Positions 1 through 12,900 of a stretch of 64,000 nucleotides of DNA are shown piece after piece; positions within the stretch are counted from its first letter, which is position 1; the number at the start of each line of letters is the position of its first letter. A program made the position numbers and the translations under genes. Origin of the DNA: Tomocerus qinae (lineage: Eukaryota; Arthropoda; Collembola; Entomobryomorpha; Tomoceridae); contig CM034549.1 of assembly GCA_020055645.1 (NCBI GenBank), positions 18,559,930-18,623,929 of the forward strand, written 5' to 3'. The notes under the pieces were generated by a model. It ran no database searches and was not told where the DNA came from. It was given only the letters and a program-made list of their open reading frames with translations.

Positions 1-3000
1 ATCTAATCTGTGGGCATTTTTGTGTACATTGATCAGTGGAACGGATCATAGGTGAAAATGAAAACTTTAATTTTCTAAATTTCAAAAGAAGAAAAATATT
101 TTTTTTTCGATCTTTACTAAAAGTACTTTTCTTTAAAGTTTTAATTTATTTAGATTTATTTCGTTTCTAACTTATGTCATTCATTTGCCAATTTTAGAGT
201 ATACTTCAAGTATTCTAAAAGCACAATACATTGCCTTATAAATATAATTGTAATTGACTACAGTGAAACTTACAGAGGTTGAGTGCGATTATCCTTAACT
301 GAGAAAATAATGTACGTGAATGGGAGAGAAGCGAAATAAATTGTGGTTAAGTTTCTTCCGTTTGTATACAATAATGGTCCTTGCATTTTGTCAGTGATAG
401 AATGTTATGTGATGATTCTATTTTTGGTCCACTTCCTTCTTACATTCCTGAATGGCATCACTGCTCCATTGAACAAAGAAACATTCCATACAAGCGAAGG
501 CAATGTAGAGAAATTGAATCTAGTTGAATAGCTACTGTTATTCATGCTCGACTTGTTTGATTTCACTTTAAATGCATGGACACACCATGTAAACAACACA
601 TTTCTCTCCAATCTGAGACAATTGGATTGCATTTTTATTGTTTATTCAATAGCATTAGAAATCTCTATTTTACGAATAATTGTAATTATTTCACATGTAT
701 TTAGGCAGCCAGTTGAATTGATTGAAAATTGCTATAATTAGAATTAGAGCCTGCACTACTGCACTAATTAGTGCACAGACTGCAAATCTTTGTAATTAGG
801 TTGTAAACATTTTCTGCGCGTGATTAAAAGGAGGAGAATAAATGGGAGTGCACAGTAGTAGAAAATTGATGTGAGGAAGGTGGAAACTCTGTGAGTGGGT
901 GATAATGATAGTTGTAGCAAATTAGTTCTTAGTGATAGGTGTATGAATATAGATCGATAGTGTATAGTTATGTGACAGCATTATGTTTTCTACAATAGGA
1001 AATGAAAAGCGAGAGTTGAGGAAGGAAAAAAGGAAGGAAGGAGTCAAAGCTTAGTTACTTAGTTGCTACTTAAGTTAGTTAGTAAGCCGCCATATGATGG
1101 GACAGGATAAGCTTCAAGTGTCAAAACTCAATTTCATTCCACTCCCACTAACTTTCATATCGCATCTCGCACAAACGGAGACTCTCGCTCAGACATGTCA
1201 AACCCTTCTCATATAGATATAATATGAACTTGAAAGTTGTCCTTTCACCCTCCTAATGCTTAAGTATTAGTCAAAGCCCGTTTGACAGCATTCATTCCCT
1301 ATACTCTTAAATTAAGACTATTATTATCTATATATATAATAGTGAATCTATTTGGACTGACTTCCTTCCGTCTCTTATAATGGCATTTGTCTAAAACGCT
1401 TTCTTCCGACTGTCGCAGAAACTTCTGACATATCGGCTGGGCACGCTTGAGAACTCAACAGTGTCGTCGTTTTCGTGTCACAACTGTGGCCATCTAATTC
1501 TAATCTCTGTTGGTGATATGATGTGAATGTGACTGACACACGTGGCTTTCACTTTCACGAAATCCCCCGTCTACATTATTCTTCACCCTGAAATTTCATC
1601 AAATTAATGCACCATATTTTCTTCCCACTCCATGTGCTTCCGTCAAACGTGTGGCTTGCCTGCCACTACTCAAACACATTCACTCTTACATGCACTATGA
1701 TTATTATTCATACAAATACGCACTTCTATAGTAAACCTGTCATTTTCTGTTACATAATATTCTGATAAAGACTGCAAACTGTGAAGGTAAATCTAGTTGA
1801 AACTTATTAAAAGTTGTCTACAACACGAAATACGTGTGTAGGTGTGTAGTTCGTTGTTATAATTAAGAATCATGAGAAAGCAATCAAAATTACTATTCAT
1901 GACAGATAAGAATTGAAATAGGAAGGAAAAACAATGAATTTTATACTCTAGAGCTTGTGGAAAAATAAATGAAGTGATATTGACATGCTGAGAAATAGTA
2001 ATATTAACTTTCACCCTAGGGAAAACACTTTCTCTACATTCTATAGTGTTTTCTGTAGATTATTTTCTTGCTTCTTAACCTTAGTTTGTAAAATACATCT
2101 GTAGAATGTATTAAATGTAAAGATCCATGTTGTAGGAATGGGTAATATATGATTGTTATAATGTAGGAAAGAGTCAAGGTTAGTAGGAAGAGGAAAAGTT
2201 GAGATTTTTGGATTCTTTTCTTTATAATCTAAGACCATGCTGCACATAACTCTTTTCTTTTCCCTAAGTAACTATTTCACTTTCATGCACATATTCATTC
2301 TCTTTTTACTTGCTTACCTACGGCAGAATTGAAGGTTTACGACGAGACAAGAGCTGCCCGATCTTCCTTTTACTTCACTAGACTACCTCACATCACACTT
2401 AAAATAAGTTCAGCTCACAATCCTCACATACCCCAATTCTATCCACAATAAGAGAAGACCTAAGTATAATATAAAATGAACATAAAACCAGTTACCTTCC
2501 TACTTTCTCCGAACTCCTTTCCATAGCAGTTGTTCTAAGTACATACTAAGAATATCTCCAGATCACACCAACCAAGGTACTCCCTTACATAAGATCACCT
2601 TTCCACAGAAATAGGCAGATACCAATGGAGTTTTTTTTCGTATGTCCTATTCCCATGCTTTGCTTACATTAGTCTAGTCACATCCACATTTCATGCATAA
2701 TCAGATAAAACTTGCAATAAAAGTTGAAAAGTTCATGCAATAGCTGTGTGAGAATGGTCGTGATGATAGCACCAACCCGTTTCACAACCCAAGTTATTAC
2801 GACAAAGAAATTATGAGGGGAAGGAAGAGATGCCTTCCCGTCTTCTGCCAGAAAACTCTTTTGCATACCACAATCCTTATATATGCCTTACAATCTATGA
2901 AACCTAATATAGCCTTACATACAAGGGAATAACCCGTTGCAATAACCTTCTCTAGACTTCTGGCTTTTGGAAAATTATTAATGCACAACTAAATTGAATC

Positions 3001-3287
3001 GTCTGGATAGATTAAATAACTGTAACATGACCATAAGGAATTATTGCATAGAAAATACAATTTATTCAACTAGATTAGCCTTTGCACCGTAAATCATTTC
3101 TAGCAGCACATTCGCACTACATAGTAAATTTAAGCAATCGCTAACAAAGTTGAGTAACAATTGGCAATTAGGTACAATTACGTTGAATGCCTGGAATTAT
3201 CGCAGTATTACTAAAATTTTGACAATTTAAATAAGCTAATGTTTTAATTGTGACTACGGAAGGCTATAGTGTAAATAGATCTGCATT
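1..3287. other. AT-rich intergenic stretch, no gene seen
   Basis: No open frame here has recognisable protein similarity or a convincing splice context. There is a short purine-rich AAGG/GGAA run near 1019-1042. The stretch 1140-1760 is somewhat richer in C and T than its surroundings and could be promoter or untranslated sequence, but nothing in it proves that. Confidence 0.4.
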
Positions 3288-3638
3288 TTACTTATCAACA
3301 CCGGTTAGGACAACATTATCAGTTGTTGCATCACCTGTATCAGCCGTTGGAGATTTTGAGTTTTCCTTTGCTGCTATGTTTTCTTTTCCAAAAACGATGG
3401 TGGGTCTGAAAAACCAATTGATAACGCAGACTATCATCAGCAAATATATCCCAGCAAAAACCAAAAAGCTCATGTCACAACAACAAAATCCAATGAATAT
3501 CAAATGAATGGAGAGCACAATAAAGAACGTAAGAACCGGACTGCCATTGCCGATTTTCCAAGTTGCAGGGTAAGACGCTATGATTCCTATGAAGATCAAA
3601 GGATACAAAACCAGATATAGAAGCAATCCACCACACAT
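3288..3638 (-). CDS. Hypothetical small multi-pass membrane protein, possibly a last exon
   Basis: I do not recognise the family. The 116-residue frame has three strongly hydrophobic segments (about residues 4-22, 32-52 and 55-77), then a hydrophilic tail rich in Ser, Thr, Asp and Ala. This order looks like a real small membrane protein rather than a chance frame. The frame stays open upstream of the chosen Met for about eight codons, back to a good splice acceptor (TTTCTTTCCAG) near 3665. It may therefore be the last exon of a longer gene, with the Met at 3638 internal. I found no convincing upstream exon. There are no close neighbours; the nearest repeats are the diverged copies at 4.4-4.8 kb. 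Confidence 0.5.
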   Translation of the reverse strand: MCGGLLLYLVLYPLIFIGIIASYPATWKIGNGSPVLTFFIVLSIHLIFIGFCCCDMSFLVFAGIYLLMIVCVINWFFRPTIVFGKENIAAKENSKSPTADTGDATTDNVVLTGVDK

Positions 3639-4416
3639 TGTTAATACTCTGTAATTATCGCTGGAAAGAAAGTATGCAATTATAAATATCCAACGCCTTT
3701 CTCTGGGAATTTTTACAGTGAACTGATTTCATTTGAGATAATATTTGATCAAATGATCAAAACGTGATCATTACAGTTTTCCACTTTCCCCTGTTATCAT
3801 TACTTTGAATCCTTGGTGATGTATATTTTACACTTTCACTAGTATTACGACTTTCACTTGACCCTGGATTCAGCCGTGTATGAATGTGAAACGACAGCTT
3901 TACGGTTGATGCAAGGTGGGCTTAATTTCTATAGCAATATATTTATTGTAAATACACAGGTGAGGAAAGGACTCTATATTACTATTGAAATGATAAGGAC
4001 AAACTCTGGGACGGATCGTCCCAGCTCATGGTACCAATCTAAATTCAGTTAGGAACTTATTTTCATTCGAATGATCATAGAGATTGCCATACGAATTGAT
4101 AGTCATTTAGTTTCCAATTAATTTGAAGTACTTAATACCAATGTATCGAGATTAACGTAAAATTTTCAACAAATTACACTCCCGATGCAATCTATGCAAT
4201 GGAACACGCAACAATTGCGATCACCGAAATCTGTAATCCCTTTGCAAAATGCATCCACCAATGAAAAGAGACTTTAACCTCGTTTTTTGACAATTTCAAG
4301 TACCTATATGCTAAAGTACGAATATATAGAGGTGGAAATTCTGAGAGCTTAACTGTAATTTGTTTTCAGAAATAATTAAATAAACAGTGAAATTCTCGTT
4401 CCCTACTTGTCCTCGT

Positions 4417-4845
4417 CCATACTCCACTCCACGCTCTCCAACTCGAGCCTCACTGGGCAGCGGGGCAAGTGCTAAAGTTTTATAATCCACTGTACAACTT
4501 GGCCCGACTCAGCCTGACTCATTGGCCCCCTAACCCACAGGCGTGAGTTAAACGAAATTCCTGAGGAATTTCATTCTGAAATCGACACTATTAATATACT
4601 CAATGTACATTTCAACCGGCCGGTCATTTTATATAGTCACTGGTTATCAAGGATTTTCAACCGGAGTCCATACTCCAGCCTCAGCTCCGGGGCAATGGGA
4701 AGTTGCTTAGATCATGATCCTCAATCTCACTCTCAGTTCCTCCAAACTCATTGACCTGACCCCATGTGAACCTCAGAGATTGAGTGTGCAGCGAACTTCT
4801 TGAGGAAGTTCAATCTGAAATAGGCACTTTTTAAATTATAAATGC
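4417..4845. repeat. Diverged direct duplication, two copies
   Basis: Two blocks, about 4417-4600 and 4668-4842, each open with GTCCATACTCCA, continue with C-rich sequence including CTCCAAC/CCTCAAC pieces, and close with a similar GAA-TTC-TGAGGAA stretch followed by TTCAATCTGAAAT-like sequence. The similarity is patchy, so this may be an old duplicated unit or two fragments of one dispersed repeat. The block is more GC-rich than its surroundings. Confidence 0.35.
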
Positions 4846-5235
4846 GACACCTAAATAAGTAATCAGCGAATCCATTAACTGAAAAGCCTAGGATATATTT
4901 GACTGAGGAAGTTTCACGAAAAAATGTTTTAGCCGGGAGCCACTGCAATCACGGAATAATAAAATAATGTATATAGAAAATACAATTTACAGACGCCAAA
5001 ATTAGCGAGGTTCGCTTTAAAAACTCCACAACAAAGCACAAAATCCAACCATGCATTCTTCCTGTACGCTTGGAAAATAAAATACTGTAGCAGAAGGGCT
5101 ACCTTTTAAATTTGTGCAACACTTGACAGCACACCGCCTAACCATCGCTAATTCCAACAATGGACAATAGACGCCTGTCAATATGAGAAATACGCATACT
5201 AGGAATTACTAGAAATAAGATGGGGACGGGACTGC

Positions 5236-5263
5236 TGGGACAAAAATTCATATTTTTGTCCCA
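5236..5263. repeat. Short perfect hairpin
   Basis: TGGGACAAAAAT is followed by a four-base loop and then its exact complement, a 12-bp perfect stem. It lies about 120 bp outside the left end of the palindromic element that begins at 5383. Function is unknown. Confidence 0.6.
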
Positions 5264-5382
5264 GAGTTTGTCCACCGATATAAAGGTCCTTTCCCCACCT
5301 GTCTATAAGCAAAACAAGCGTCACTATAGAAATTTAGCCCGCCTTGGGTTGATGTCATTCTCACTGAATTTGGAAATACCTA

Positions 5383-6950
5383 CTGATCCTGTCACTCCAT
5401 GGGGACTATTTTCAAATCGAGGGGGACATGAAAATCGCTTCTCATTGGTGAATGAAATTTTTTATTGACCAATCAGAACGCAGCATTTCATTTCAAAATT
5501 TTATATGATTTTCAAAAAGCATTCCCAAGGGAAATATTTATTGCAACATTTGACTTCTGAGACATTATACACTTTAGCATGTAATTTTATTATCACCATT
5601 CTAAGCTATAATATACTTACCACATTGAACTCTACGGATGTAACAATACATAATTGTAAGATAATCCACTGGCTTGTATCTGTATTATTTTAGGGAGACT
5701 CAAGGAGCATGGACGTTGCCATAGTATAGTAGCGCTTTATCAGGAGAGCCGAGCAGGGAATTTTACCATACGCGAATTTGAAGATTTATAAGGGACGTTT
5801 TTTGGAAAACGTCCCCTACCCCTGTCTTTATCAGTGTACAAAATTTACCACTTTTTAGCCTTTTTTACCATCACAGTGGTAAAAATGCACTTAATGGTAA
5901 AAATGCATTTAATGGTAAAAATGGTAAATTTTAGCGATTGATTAGACAGCTGAGTACAGATACACTAGACTTCCTAAAATATAAGTTTTAGAACTTTGTT
6001 TTCTATGAAATATTTCCAATATCAATTAAATTAATCATATTTATTTGATTGTACACCAAAAGTTATAAAAAAAGAAGAAAGAAAGATTGTATTTGGTATC
6101 GCCCATTTAAAATTGATACTAATTTAATTGCAATTAATTTCTCAATCGGCAAGGGTTGTTAGCGCCCTCATTGGATGAATCCTACTCTGATTGATGAACA
6201 CTTATCAATTTGTGACAACAATGATCATCTGCTAAGCTATTTCGTATTTAAATTTTGTTCAAAATTTAAACACGAAATTTAAATGAAACTATTTTTTACC
6301 ATTTTTACCATTTATACCACTTACCACTACTTTTTAGGTAGTGGTATTTAACGTTAAATACCATTAAAAACCACTTACCACTGGTAAGTGGTAAATGGTA
6401 TTTTGTACACTGGTCTTTATCAAGATGCTATAAACATTGATGTCTCACTTGCTATCCTCTAATAATTTAATACGTTTCCAACAGCTTAGCAACCAGATAT
6501 TCACACTTAATTAGGGATAAAATGTCCCTTATAGATCTTCAAAATCCTTTACGGGCAATTCTCTACTTGGCTCTCCTTATTAACCGTCCAGCGTCCAAGC
6601 TCCTTGGGGAGACTAATCATTATGCAGTGACTTGCAGTATTGATGATTTATAATTTATAGTAACAAAATCTACCCTAAACCCTATGTAGTGTGTCTACTG
6701 TCTATTTTGCGGGTCAACATAATAATAGTTGAGTCAACAGTTACTCCTTACAGCAAGTAATTAAGATAAATCTCAGAAGTCAAATGTTGCAATAAATATT
6801 TCCCTTGGGAATGCTTTTTGAAAATCATATAAAATTTTGAAATGAAATGCTGCGTTCTGATTGGTCAATAAAAAATTTCATCCACCAATGAGAAGCGATT
6901 TTCATGTCCCCCTCGATTTGAAAATAGTCCCCATGGAGTGACAGGATCAG
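5383..6950. mobile_element. Non-autonomous DNA transposon with long inverted ends, TA-flanked
   Basis: The outer about 185 bp (5383-5567) reappear inverted at 6768-6950, starting CTGATCCTGTCACTCCATGG on the left and ending with its complement on the right. A TA dinucleotide lies immediately outside both ends, consistent with TA target duplication as in the Tc1/mariner supergroup. Further inward, the segments near 5690-5790 and 6530-6610 are also inverted copies (a GGGGAGACTCAAGGAGC-like block and a GGCTCTCC/GGAGAGCC block), so most of the element folds on itself. No transposase frame is present. A second element (5832-6412) sits in its middle. Family assignment rests only on the TA ends and is tentative. 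Confidence 0.75.
5832..6412. mobile_element. hAT-type MITE nested inside the TA-flanked element
   Basis: The element begins CAGTGTACAAAAT and ends ATTTTGTACACTG. It is flanked on both sides by the identical 8-mer GTCTTTAT (5824-5831 and 6413-6420). An 8-bp duplication and CAGTG-type termini are the hallmark of the hAT superfamily. The sub-terminal regions carry several tandem GGTAAAAATG and TACCATTTT units that pair across the element. At 581 bp with no transposase frame it is non-autonomous. The exact target duplication shows that it inserted into the surrounding palindromic element and is therefore younger than it. Confidence 0.88.
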
Positions 6951-9900
6951 TAAATGCCTACCATATTTTTTACTATGCCTCTGTGTATGTGTATACGAGT
7001 ACGTTGCGAGTAGGTCGTATCTTTTTAAAAGCTATGAGAACATTTTTGATACCAACAATTCAACAATCAATTTATAGCCTATCGAAACCATACAATAATA
7101 TACTATAGGTACACAATATACACATGTAAATCATACTCTAAATGCATTCTGAAGAGCAAATGGAAATAGGGCCAGGGGAAAAGAATCTAAAAAATTCCAA
7201 TGGATTCGACTGGTTGAGTCTGATTGGAAATTTTATTCACCCATTTCAACCCTCTTTCGTCCAGTAGGGTGGAACCGGTGGAAGTGAAGTTCCAATATTT
7301 GTAGTTGCAGATCTGAATCTCGACTCAATTTAATTCTCTTCTATTTACGATATCTACATATAGTGTAGTATTTACAATGCTGACCATTCAGTCAGCATTG
7401 TACTTTACCTAGTTGGTTGAGAATAATAGGTACGTTTCCTTTTCTCTTGTCCCTACTAGATGGAAATTCCAACTGGATAGATTTAATTCAAAGTGAACTC
7501 AGACAAAAAGTTTCAACTTATGAAAATCTAAGCAGATAGAAGAGAAATCTACCTGCGTAGCTTTTGTGGCTTTTTCAATTTCAACCAACGTCTTAGCTAG
7601 ATAGTATCGTTACATAGGAAATCATAAGAAATCAAGAAATAGATTGCTTCCAACTTCTACCATTTATGTTTGTCAACTGTCCTGAAAAATGTTTTATTGC
7701 TTTTATAACCAAGGGTTGATAGTTGATAGCAAAACTTTTACCCACAACTAAATAATACTTTTAGCAAGCAGCGTATTGTAGATTCCGTCGATTGTATTCG
7801 AAAGTTGTTTTTTAACTTTAAATTGACAATAGTGGACAATTAGTGATGAGCAGACGACAGGGAACGGAGAAACAAAGGCTAGTTTGAGAAAAGTAAATTA
7901 TTTCCTTCCCTATCTGTAATGTAGTGTTTATTTTGGGAACGTAGTGCTGAGTAAATACAGGAACAAAGGATTGTACAAGTTGTTAGTACTGATGGTGAAT
8001 AGAATTCATTTATTTACATTAGATTTTGTATAGGTATTGCTAAAAGTAATCTTTCTGGGAGAGAATTCCTTGATAGAAGATTGTAAACATTAAAGGGAGC
8101 TGTGGATAGTGAAAGAGGAAATGAGATGAGAATAATCATGATGTTGCCATCCATCGAAATCACAATTCTCATTGTCATCATCATCCATCTCCATCAAGAT
8201 TTAGTTGAATCTCAGTCATCGTCAGCCTGTGCATGTCATTGCTATTCTTTCCCTCCCTAGAAGTAACAACTTAAATTCTGATGACGATTTTCATTCCACT
8301 CGCCTCGAAAAGATTGAAAAAGAAGCTGGTAAGAAAGAACGGAAAAGCAAATTCATTTGCAAGATGCAGTAGAATACTTATAAATGTATCGTCCTATTAC
8401 TCTCCAGGATGCATAATAGGTAAGATAGGAAACATTTCTCGACCAGAAACTTTCTGTTTGCAAAAAATCTCATTCATTTCTTTCTTTTCAGCTCCTTCCG
8501 TTAGTTTTCCTCTTTCTTCTTTGTTTCCAGTCCTGAAATTAAAAAGTCTCCAGTAATGAGGAAGCAGGGGAAAGAAAAACTTACTTAGATAGAATTTCCC
8601 ATTTTCTAGCTTCTTTACTTCGAGATCCTTTCACTTTTCTTTTTGTTTTCATTTATTCTACCAAACCAAGAAGGATGAATCCTACAGCTCGGATAACTAT
8701 GCCTAAGGTAGCATTTATCTTAAGATACAATTTATATACTATTCAACAGTAAGATGTGGTACGCCATGTGGTTATGCTAAAGCTCTACTGAAACTATTCA
8801 TCAGTTTAATAGATACGTAATTGAAAGCAATTCGCCACTCGTTTCCTCGACTAAATTACTTTCCTCCCATATACTTACCTTCAGCTACTACGAATACTAT
8901 AATTATATACTTTATATACGCATCGCTTTCCCCTGCGTCTCATTTCACATTTGCTTTCTCAACTTTCTATACAGACTATCCAGATAATGACAAGAAATTA
9001 TTTAAGCTCTCATTTCCATTTCAACATCCCTTCTCTACTTATTCTATCAAAAATTTTAAACGAGACACTTCCATTTTAATGATATGGCCATGACAAATAC
9101 ATTTTCTTCGCTTGACTGCTTCGTAGTTATATATATAGCTATACTTTTGACTTAACCAACAGAATAACATAGAATTGTCAAATGTGAAACAAGATAGTAA
9201 AAGTATATCGTATTTTCAGTTTTTCCTGTATTCGGTTCAGCATATATAGACTAATTTATACTAATATTGAAATGATGACTAAAGAAATGAGCAAATGTAA
9301 TTAAACGAATGAAGTATTTATTGCATAGAAAGTAAACGTGTTACAATATTATTAACGTTTATTGTTTACAAACGGTGACATGACATGATGACACAACAGT
9401 AGGATACGAAATACAAGTTTTATACCATATTACGAACGAACACAATATTTACTATTATACACTTCACGTACACCATGACAGAAATCAGTGCAGAACTTGT
9501 TGCTTATTCGCAATAAATTAATAACTTAAAAACACTACGACTACCTACTACACTTCTACATCATACTACTACTGTATACTATATTGCTATAATAATAATT
9601 ATGGTAATTGTTTTACTACATTTATTTTGGGTACGAGTGCTAAAAAGTGCAATTTCATCTAACCAATGTTCCAAATCCACAATTAAAACAGTTCTTAATT
9701 GGTATTTTTAGTTGATTAGTCTGCTGTCTTTGCAAACGCGGAGTGCGAGTGAAGAGAGTCTACTTAATTTCTGACAATACTTCCCCGAAAGGGTATAATA
9801 TTGCATAAAATGGAATCATGGACATAAAATTAGGTATTTTAAAATACAATCTTGGTTTAATTTCCATTGAGCATAGTATATGTCATACTGCTATGCTATT

Positions 9901-12900
9901 CTTTATAGAATTTGTGTGGCACGATTAAAAATATCATTGTCTCTACTGTTTTAGATACAATACATAGAATTACCATTTCAATTTTAAACTCTTTATATCG
10001 AAAAGTATCCCACAATTCTCAATATCAATAATTCCCAATTCGACTTTCAAATCTTCCTATGCAAATTCCATTGCTAAATATTCTCGGAAACATGATTTTC
10101 TTGCACTTTTTCACCTAAAAAACAATACAAGTGTACCTACATGACATGAAATACTACACAAACTGTACTTTACATGTTGATTATAGACATTAATACGTCT
10201 GATTCGAATTCAACCTTCAATTTTGGACTATAAACGAATAATTTCTTATAATTTTTAGTTATTAAAACCTCAAGATGTAAGTCAGTTCATATCAATCCTT
10301 TAATTTTTAATTTACTATTCTACTCTGCTTTTCGAAGACAGTACAACAAATACATTACTATACAAATGTAATACAGAGATACACTGCTGTCATTACCATT
10401 TCATGTCTAACATGAATTTTCATTTCTTTTGACGAGATCTGATAATGTCAGTTCAACAATTTTGCAAATTCCATGCATGGTATTACAGATTACATGAACC
10501 ATTGCATAGAATTTAATATTACGAATTTCATTTTCTTGGAATTCGTTTTAATATTCCTTTCTAAGTATTTGACATACTTGGAATATGTACTGCGATGATG
10601 ACGAAGCCATCACTTTGAAAGATGGTATTATAACATACAGAAACAGATGTTTAGTCAAGGGCTAAGACTCCCTATACTATAAGGAGACTTAGTAAGGTAA
10701 ATGCTATTAATACTATAATATTTTTTTCTTTTTATATATATTTTATATATAATCCTATTTAACCAACACAATGTTATTGCCACTCATTGCATGAAGACTC
10801 AAAACCACTTCACTAGTAAATTCATTCACATGTCATTCAAAACGCATTCAATACGCCTTCCTTCCTCTAATTGCTAACATTAAATAGCTACATAATTTGA
10901 TCTAAGATACAACGACAGAAAACAAGTCAATGCGAAAAAACACGGAGTTTAAATAACATCTTTATATAAATTGTTGCATATAAAACCAGAATTAAATAGT
11001 AAAGCGTAGTTTAACCATCAAGTTTTCTTGTAAATGACTATTACAGTAAATTCAAGACATTCTATTACGTAGAAATGCAAAAAACGGCACAGATAGCGAA
11101 TATACGATCAACCGACCGGGATTGATAAGTGTTTCTGCGCTATAAACTACGAACTCGTGGTGTGTATTATATTTCTGGATGTGCTATTGTTAATTTAGAA
11201 AATTATGGCCACAAATCATACTAAGCTAAGTTTAAATATATAATTTAGCTACGGCTAACTATTGGCAGAATCCGTACTTCTGCTACGTAAACAATCAAGG
11301 TGTGTTTTATAGGTTATTATAATAGTTATTTTATGGTCCTGCCTAAACATCCTCTCGTCAGAAAGCCCAATTTAATCCTCTTAGGTCAGTCAATTATTAT
11401 CATCAGTTATACACGGTATCAACATTTCATCATTCCAGATAATAAATAGATCAATCAATGAATATATGTCCTGCATTAAACGTAAAATCTGATTGTACAA
11501 CTCCGACCATTGTACCACTTATTAGTAAATGATTATGTTTATAATATTATAAATACCTGAATTTTTGTAACTTATGTGTTTAGCTATATACTAATGTTTG
11601 TCTATTATGCAATGCTTGCGTTGCAATTTTCTTAACTCAATCGCTAATCGTAGCCGGGCTCTAGACTAGAACTTGTTGATAGTCTTCCAATTCCATTTTT
11701 TAACTGTAACAAGAAATCCAACAAATACTTTTAGTATTTAAACAGTAAGTACCGGCACAAAGCAGAATCTAGACGGACCAGGATAATTACCATAAATGAA
11801 CATGTCAATCCTTTTTAACAGCAAACATTCAGTTCAGTCAGACTCATTTAAACAAGTATTATTAGTTACACTACATTGGTATCGTCATTTGAATAGAACA
11901 ATTGATTGTATCTGTAAAAGTGACATTCACCTTTCAAACAAACCACACAATCCACCCACACAATAGTAATTATTAAATTACTATTCACTTAACGAATGAA
12001 ATCAATTGATGGTATCTGTGAAATGTGTTACCTCTAATAAAGATCATTAGTTTCTATAGTCATTAAAAATAGTTACCTAATTAAATGTATAACTGCTTAG
12101 AAGTAGTTATCTCAAAAAGATGCCTATACCTATTACATATCCAGTCGTACATTGTTGCAAGTAATCTCTAAACTAAATTGTATTTGTCATGATGTCACAA
12201 CAGACAAAATAATGACCATACTTTTGACATCTTGTTCTACGATTCAGTCTGATTAATTACCACCAGGTAGTTTCTTGACGTATAACCATCTTCCCAGGAT
12301 TCCGCTGCGTTGTGCTTCGCAAAACCAAGTGGAACCATATCATAACCTTATTCCAAATAGATATATTGCTGTCAAAAATTGAGTTATTTGTCTAATAACT
12401 ATAGCTCCTTTTCCTAATACCTAAACGAGCTACTAGAGCTATCCCCTCTTTATCATTCCTCTAAATGCACTAATAAACCATTCATAATGCTACATTCATA
12501 ACCTAACTCTTAACTACACTATATTTAATATTACGTATTGTATAATCAGTACATGTATCGTATAAAACGACGTTGTGTGATGGCTTTTTATATACCAGTA
12601 AACAATTCTCATAATTAGCAAAGCAAAAGAAGCGTATGAGCAATTATGTATGTACATAACCTGTTGTTGATAGTTTAGATATTAATGAAGGGTTAATGTT
12701 CTTTCAAATTAAACATCATGTATTATGCTTACATAAAACTAAAATTGAGAAAGTGACTTCGCCAATTTTATACTGAACCTAAGTATAATGCATACATTTT
12801 TATATTACTAAGAATTTATAAGAAAGTTAAAAGTTCTTTCCAACTACTGAAAATTAAATTTTTTCAGAAAAGAGTAACTTTTCAGTCTTAAAATGCTGAA

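Noticed and set aside
4748-4948. 66-codon minus-strand frame as an upstream exon of the 3288-3638 membrane protein
   Set aside because: No donor in phase and it overlaps the diverged duplication; not convincing.
8281-9093. Two plus-strand frames of about 90 codons
   Set aside because: No recognisable domain; they lie in pyrimidine-rich sequence that keeps frames open by chance.
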